Assembly: GCA_037954235.1 (NCBI GenBank)
Contig: JBBMOA010000013.1
Location: 24,595,192-24,659,191, forward strand
Origin: Aulostomus chinensis
Lineage: Eukaryota; Chordata; Actinopteri; Syngnathiformes; Aulostomidae
Length of the DNA: 64,000 bases
Direction: 5' to 3'
Shown: positions 59,340 to 64,000 of the stretch, piece after piece
Layout: each line of letters starts with the position of its first letter
How positions within the stretch are numbered: the stretch's first letter is position 1
The notes under the pieces: model-generated
The model's database searches: none
What the model was told of the DNA's origin: nothing
The model's input: the letters and a program-made list of their open reading frames with translations, nothing else
Position numbers and translations under genes: made by a program

Positions 59340-59480
59340 AATTACAAAGATTAATTCTTGGTCTGGATCAGATTGTAAATCCTGGATCCTGAAGACTGAT
59401 CTGGGCCATTGGCAGGATATTAGCTTCAATTTTTTAGCTTCCTTGGCGGAGGTACATGCTCTCTGAGAACTCTCTGATTT
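59340..59480 (+). repeat. Teleost interspersed repeat, family III tail
   Basis: TCTGGATCAG, TCCTGGATCC, GACTGATCTGGGCC and CTTGGCGGAGGTACATGCTC followed by TCTGAG match the right end of the common fish repeat whose start is seen near 7761. Its tail ends with ggcggaggtatgcgctctct and gag. It lies immediately right of the piggyBac relic, so the region is a nest of old mobile elements. Confidence 0.5.
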
Positions 59481-59496
59481 TAGAGTGTTTTTCCTG

Positions 59497-59509
59497 GGTC
59501 AGACTGACC
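59497..59509. promoter_or_regulatory. Perfect estrogen response element palindrome
   Basis: GGTCAGACTGACC matches the consensus ERE core GGTCAnnnTGACC exactly; with one more base each side it is GGGTCAGACTGACCC. It lies next to the piggyBac relic and may instead be an arm of a transposon end. Motif seen directly; receptor binding inferred. Confidence 0.4.
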
Positions 59510-60089
59510 CTGGACATCATACATTTCTTTTTCTATCTTTGATAGCAGAAGTTCCCCCCCAAATGTCTCCTCAAATGTTATCAATAGCTTGGTTCTGCAC
59601 GGTGAAAAACACCAAAACATCCAGAAGAGCTATCTTTCCAAGGATAGCATGGTGATTTGCATGTTTAAAATAAGAAGATCAACATGTATAATAGCAATAT
59701 TTATATTTGTATATTGCATAAAGTCCTAATTCCAACTGCTCCACAACGTTTACAGGGAGATTGCAGCAACACAAACATGGCTCCAATTATCTCATATTTC
59801 CTGCAGATAACATTTCAAAAGAGATCTCACATAGAGCCGTGCAGGGAGGACAGGAAAGAAATCTCTGAAAACAGTGACACAAATCACTTCATGGATGAAT
59901 AAAAATATACAGTAAAATTTTTTTTTAAAAATAGAGGGGACCTGGAAATACTTGGCATACCTCTGCCAGAGCGAGCCAACCCAGTGAAGAAAAGGCAGTG
60001 ATTGGCACGGTGAGAGGGAGGTGACAGCTGATAAGATCTGGATTGTGCATGAAGGAGCAGGCGAATGCTGTGACCGTCATTTCCGGTGT

Positions 60090-60103
60090 CCACTAGGTGG
60101 CAC
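60090..60103 (+). promoter_or_regulatory. CTCF-like motif 1
   Basis: CCACTAGGTGGCAC fits the CTCF core CCASYAGRKGGCRS at every position. CTCF marks insulators and loop anchors in vertebrates. Occupancy cannot be judged from sequence. Confidence 0.45.
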
Positions 60104-60443
60104 TAAAAGACTCACAACAGGCTGCGGTGTCGTACCTGGCGTGAAGCAGTGTACTTGCCTCCTGTGACCACCAGGTAGATTTAAATTCAGCTTGTAGACA
60201 TCTTCACGCCTCATCGAACCTAAAAGTTGGAAAAGTTCTGAAGGTTTGGAGTAATTTGTACAGTTTTATGGCAAAATGTCAAAATCTGCTCCCCTCATGT
60301 CAACAAGCAAACAGGAAATATTCACAAAAAGTCCCAGTCGTCCCAGTAACCCATCACCAGTTTATTAAGATCTTTCTGACCGAGATCTGGTCGACCCACA
60401 AGAAATATATTAAAGTGTAAGAAGGTGATGTCATTTCCCGTCA

Positions 60444-60457
60444 CCACCATGTGGCGC
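60444..60457 (+). promoter_or_regulatory. CTCF-like motif 2
   Basis: CCACCATGTGGCGC fits CCASYAGRKGGCRS except for one base (T at the seventh position). Same orientation as the motif 354 bp to the left. Confidence 0.35.
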
Positions 60458-60563
60458 TATTGCTATTCTGGCCCAGATTTTAAAGGGTTCTTCCTTAGCC
60501 ATTGCTACGCTCCTCTAGCATGTTTTTTTTTTTCCATTTCCATTCATTTTTTTCAGTTTGTGC

Positions 60564-60679
60564 TGATTAAGGGTCACGGGGGGGGTGGAGCCTATCTCAG
60601 TGGCCTTCGGGCGAGAGGCGGGGTTCACCCTGGACAGATCGCCAGTCCAACGCAGGGCCAATACATAAAGACAGACATG
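60564..60679 (+). repeat. Teleost interspersed repeat, family I, copy 2
   Basis: GATTAAGGGTCACGGGGGGG, GGAGCCTATCTCAG, GGGCGAGAGGCGGGGTTCAC and CCTGGACAGATCGCCAGTCC followed by GCAGGGCCAA match copy 1 at 3734-3852. The right end here extends further (ATACATAAAGACAGACATG). The CCATCCATTTTC start is eroded. Confidence 0.7.
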
Positions 60680-60684
60680 TTTTG

Positions 60685-60688
<4 letters not shown>

Positions 60689-60767
<79 letters not shown>
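60689..60767 (+). repeat. (GT)39 microsatellite
   Basis: 79 bp of uninterrupted GT, the longest dinucleotide tract in the window, starting 9 bp after the family I repeat. Confidence 0.97.
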
Positions 60768-60769
<2 letters not shown>

Positions 60770-61930
60770 TGAGTGTGAAAATGGAAAGTCAAAAGCAAGC
60801 AAGCAGACGACACCAATGTTACAAATACAATAGCAGATAAAAAGAGGAGAGCAACATAAAAAATCTGTGTGGCATCCAAATCAGGACCAATTCAGCCTGG
60901 AACACAGTGGCTGCTGCTGCACAGGGTTGAGGTATTAGTCAATAAATCATGTCGTAATGGAGATGCAAAATGACATTAAATCCCTGCTTGAAGGCTGTCA
61001 CTTACATGCTTCTGGGCCTCAGCGGCCTGTCAGGTCTAACTGTACATTATTAATTACCCTCTTGTACATGGCTTTATTTTTCAGGTGTTCTAAGTGACCC
61101 AGAGTTTGTGCTCAAATATTTATATATGCCTTGTAAACCAAATTACATCGTCCCAGAGACAAAGCTAAAGAGCTCATTTGCATGCGAAGGCCTTTTGAAG
61201 GACGGGAGGCAACAGCAAACGCTGCTCAGTTAAGGAACTGACTGGCATTTGTGATGGAACATGAGCGCCTCGCTGATATGGATTCATCCGTGTGATTAGC
61301 CCTGGGTGCTTTAATGACGTAATTAATATTTGGGAACAAGTTCGCTCATGCCCAGCGATCCTTATTAGGGCTGTGCGTGATCCCGGTTTGCTAATTGAGT
61401 TAGCCGGATCAGCCTGGATTTGAACCTGAGAAGTGTCACGGATCAGACTCTGTTTATCTTGCTCAATGTAGAAGCGAGGGGCTTAGTTTTACGATATAAT
61501 TATACCTCACAAGCTAGCAACCCCAGAGAACCTCTTACGAGGTGGTGCACTTCCTGGATGCCTACTGGGATGATTCATCAGAGCTTTGCCCACTGTTTTA
61601 TCCCTACCTGTGTCTGGGTTGACCCTCATCTGACGCAGTTCAGGGAAAATACCTTGTTTCATACATGTCTTGATGCGCATTTCAAATTATTGCACTGGAA
61701 AAGGTTGAAACAACAAAATTTGACAAACGCTGGACTCTGACTCAAGTGACTTACCAGCTGTTTTTGCTCTCGGCTTCTAACTTGGTATAAGAAGTTTACC
61801 TTCACATCTGGATGTCACGCAGTTGCCCAGTATGAGGTGGCAGGAATGAAAAAAATCCCAGCTTGTGCCACTGACGGCAGTCCTCAAGCTGTCTCCATTT
61901 TTGGCCACGTGGTGACATCGGGAGCTGGTT

Positions 61931-61944
61931 TTGTGACGTCACAA
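61931..61944. promoter_or_regulatory. Full CRE within a 14-bp palindrome
   Basis: TTGTGACGTCACAA is a perfect palindrome whose centre TGACGTCA (61934-61941) is the full cAMP response element (CREB/ATF). No promoter is recognised nearby. Motif only. Confidence 0.4.
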
Positions 61945-62273
61945 AGTCGCAAGCAACCATCTTGTCCGGATTCAGGTTGTGGGTTTGCGTCTGAGCCACA
62001 GTGGTTTGGACCACTGCGTCACTGAGTAGATTCACTCCAAACGCTTCTAAGTCTACGTTAGCAACATTTGACGAAGTTTCACAATGAAGTGGGGACACAA
62101 CTGTCGTCAGTGTGAAGTCACCTGATGTGAACAGAGACGCAGTTGTTCGGGGGGCAGTTTTTAAACATAAGAAGCAGCAACTTGACCCAATAAGAAGCAG
62201 AAAACTAGCAGGTCGCGTTATGTCCCTGCATGTGATTTGATCTGCATCAATTTGCAGCGTCGGCCTCCTAGTG

Positions 62274-62288
62274 CCCCCCCCCCCCCCC
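62274..62288 (+). repeat. Poly(C) tract, 15 bp
   Basis: Fifteen consecutive C residues. Confidence 0.9.
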
Positions 62289-64000
62289 ACCTTGAAGACA
62301 CTCGCAACTGTTGTTGTCAAGGTCCTATAAATCATCCCATATCAAAGAGGCAAAGTAACGCTTTCTACATTTCAACATATGTGGAATCTGTCATCGACGT
62401 GAACCCGCTCTTGGAGAAAACGGTTTTCGGAGGGCCTTTCCCACTGTAATGTGAACCATATGTGCCATTGATTTGGGAGCTTTTACCTGCCACAGTGGGA
62501 TACTCCCAAAATGAGGTGAGGCATGCACCGCCATACCTCTACGCAAACTAAAGTCAACAAGGTGGATCACAACCAAGAACTGGGAAAGACTGGACTTTCG
62601 TCCTCCTGCAACTTCGATGTTTGTTTTTTTCCTCAATTTCTCCCCATTATTTCACCCTAAATAGCCCCTAAACACACAGGGATCTGCCTCATTTGCATCA
62701 AACGAGACTCAACCGTGCCGTCTGGCAGGATGAGACGATTCATCTTAATATTATAAATGGCCCTCACTGTCATCTGAGGTTTTAAGTTCCCAAAGCAACT
62801 GATCCTGGTCTTGTACTGGCCATATATCTCCCTTTGAAAGCCAACTCTTCCATCTCCTGCTGCTTTGTATTTAAGGTTGGCCCTCTATCTTGGGTTTAAC
62901 CTGCTTTCTCAGTGACAATTACAACTTTAACTGAGGAGGATCTCTGTTCCTGGACTAATCTAAGACTCTGGATTTGTGTGAGCAGAAGTTGAAGAAGGAA
63001 ATTGTAAATTAAACGGTAAGATTTATTCCCGTCTGACGCACCAAAGCTTCTGTGACGTGGTGATAGTCCTCGTTTTCGTGACCCCGAGCTCAGCGGACAG
63101 CAAAAACGATCAAACAAAACATGCAAATGTACAAAACACAGGCAAAATAAAACATCTGACACACGGTCTTGCTCTTATCCTGACACTTGAGGCTTGATTT
63201 GTGATTAATGAGGCTGTGGGTGTGCGTCAGGAAGAGAGACGGCAGTTGGAACACTGAAATGCTCCTTGAACCTGAAACGTATCAGCATGTCACATCTTAG
63301 TCAGAGAGGTTATTGTTCAGGGAAACTGAGAAAATCCAAACAGACAACGCCGGTGAGACGGCCCTCGTCGCATTCCAACTATTGTCATCTTTGCACTCAT
63401 AGTGGGATTTTATCAAACACACCGGACCACATTGATGGTGTTAAATTCCTACTTTACTTTTGTGATTTTCTCATGAAAACAAAGCAAAGTAGAAAAGTCA
63501 GGAGCAAATCTACTAAAACAAAAGTAAAATCACTTTGTTTGGAACCATCCAACTTTGCAATCTTAGTTACTTTTTCACCCACGACAAAAATGTTTCTCTG
63601 ATTATTCTGCACTGGTTTTTTTGATCTCAAATCCAATTTTTTGATTGCAGGTGCTTAACCTCTGTTTGATTGTGACATAAAGACGGAGGAGTAACACGAT
63701 GCTGCTGTGCAGAAATGACGGGTTTTTGCCTTTTGGTTGCACTTCTCTCGTTCTGGAAATCTGTCGTCCAGACGTTTATCTGCAGCCTGAGCTGAAAGTT
63801 CAAAGGTTTATGTCAGGTTTGATTTAATAATCTCATTTCCGGTTTTGATTAAAACAATCTCATTATGTATGGAGCTGTGATTAACCTCGCTGTGGCTGTA
63901 AGTGAAATATTGCCCCGCTACTCTTGTTTATGTCACTGCGTCTACTTGATGTTTTAATATATTAGTCCGTGCTGCAATGATTACAACTGATTGCAATGAA

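Larger units (their letters stand above)
59511..60563. other. Intergenic with CTCF-like motifs
   Basis: AT-rich to about 59950, then mixed sequence with two strong CTCF-like motifs (60090, 60444) and a weaker one (60169-60181). No coding signal. Confidence 0.5.
60768..64000. other. Intergenic to window end; CNE-like stretch, CRE palindrome
   Basis: No gene recognised. The part at about 60940-61430 is non-repetitive and rich in homeodomain and octamer-type cores (ATTTGCAT at 61176-61183, TTATTAATTACC near 61046, GTAATTAATATT near 61319). The part at 61800-62330 has a CRE palindrome (61931-61944) and C15 (62274-62288). A minus-strand open frame of 177 codons at 61802-62335 is not protein-like. 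The end (63000-64000) is AT-rich and featureless. Confidence 0.5.

Noticed and set aside
61411..61430. B-box-like GGTTCAAATCC on the minus strand (possible tRNA)
   Set aside because: No A box or cloverleaf pairing at the right distance.
61802..62335. 177-codon open frame on the minus strand, the longest in the window
   Set aside because: It runs through a poly(C) tract as a glycine run and has no family resemblance or coding texture.
1..64000. CRISPR arrays, bacterial operons, insertion sequences or integrated virus genes
   Set aside because: The tandem repeats are microsatellites or one minisatellite without unique spacers. No bacterial gene structure or viral polymerase/capsid-like protein was recognised.

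Overview
The window looks like vertebrate nuclear DNA from a ray-finned fish, most likely a spiny-rayed (percomorph) teleost. The reasons are the one clear gene, a fish-type nanos1 tail; dense CA/GT microsatellites; and degraded interspersed repeats whose consensus phrases I recognise from teleost genomes. No repeat database was available, so repeat families are described by their phrases rather than named.

Layout. Bases 1-287 are the 3' end of the nanos1 coding region, which continues beyond the left edge. A long AT-rich 3' untranslated region follows, to a good poly(A) signal at 1895-1900. It carries a perfect Pumilio motif and 8-mer matches to let-7, miR-148 and miR-30 seeds. From about 1.9 kb to 64 kb I recognise no intact gene on either strand. 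The stretch reads as a gene desert: AT-rich unique sequence, microsatellites, at least 18 poly(G)/poly(C) tracts of 10 bp or more, and worn repeats. One weak coding candidate is a possible minus-strand terminal exon at 12772-12996. A deleted, frameshifted piggyBac-type transposase relic lies at 59051-59318.

The most interesting unexplained structure is a non-coding element present three times within 4.2 kb (about 4634-4770, 4993-5227 and 8597-8798). The last two copies are 82% identical over a 135-bp gap-free core. That core includes an RFX/X-box-like motif. The first two copies share an octamer (POU) motif. This could be a duplicated regulatory element near nanos1 or an unrecognised dispersed repeat.

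Other regulatory-looking signals are two strong same-orientation CTCF-like motifs (60090, 60444), a perfect estrogen-response-element palindrome (59497), a full CRE palindrome (61931), a SOX-like cluster (42850) and paired homeodomain sites (12498, 45229). These are motif matches only. I found no operon, CRISPR array, rRNA, intact tRNA or evidence of a novel multi-gene system, and I do not claim one.
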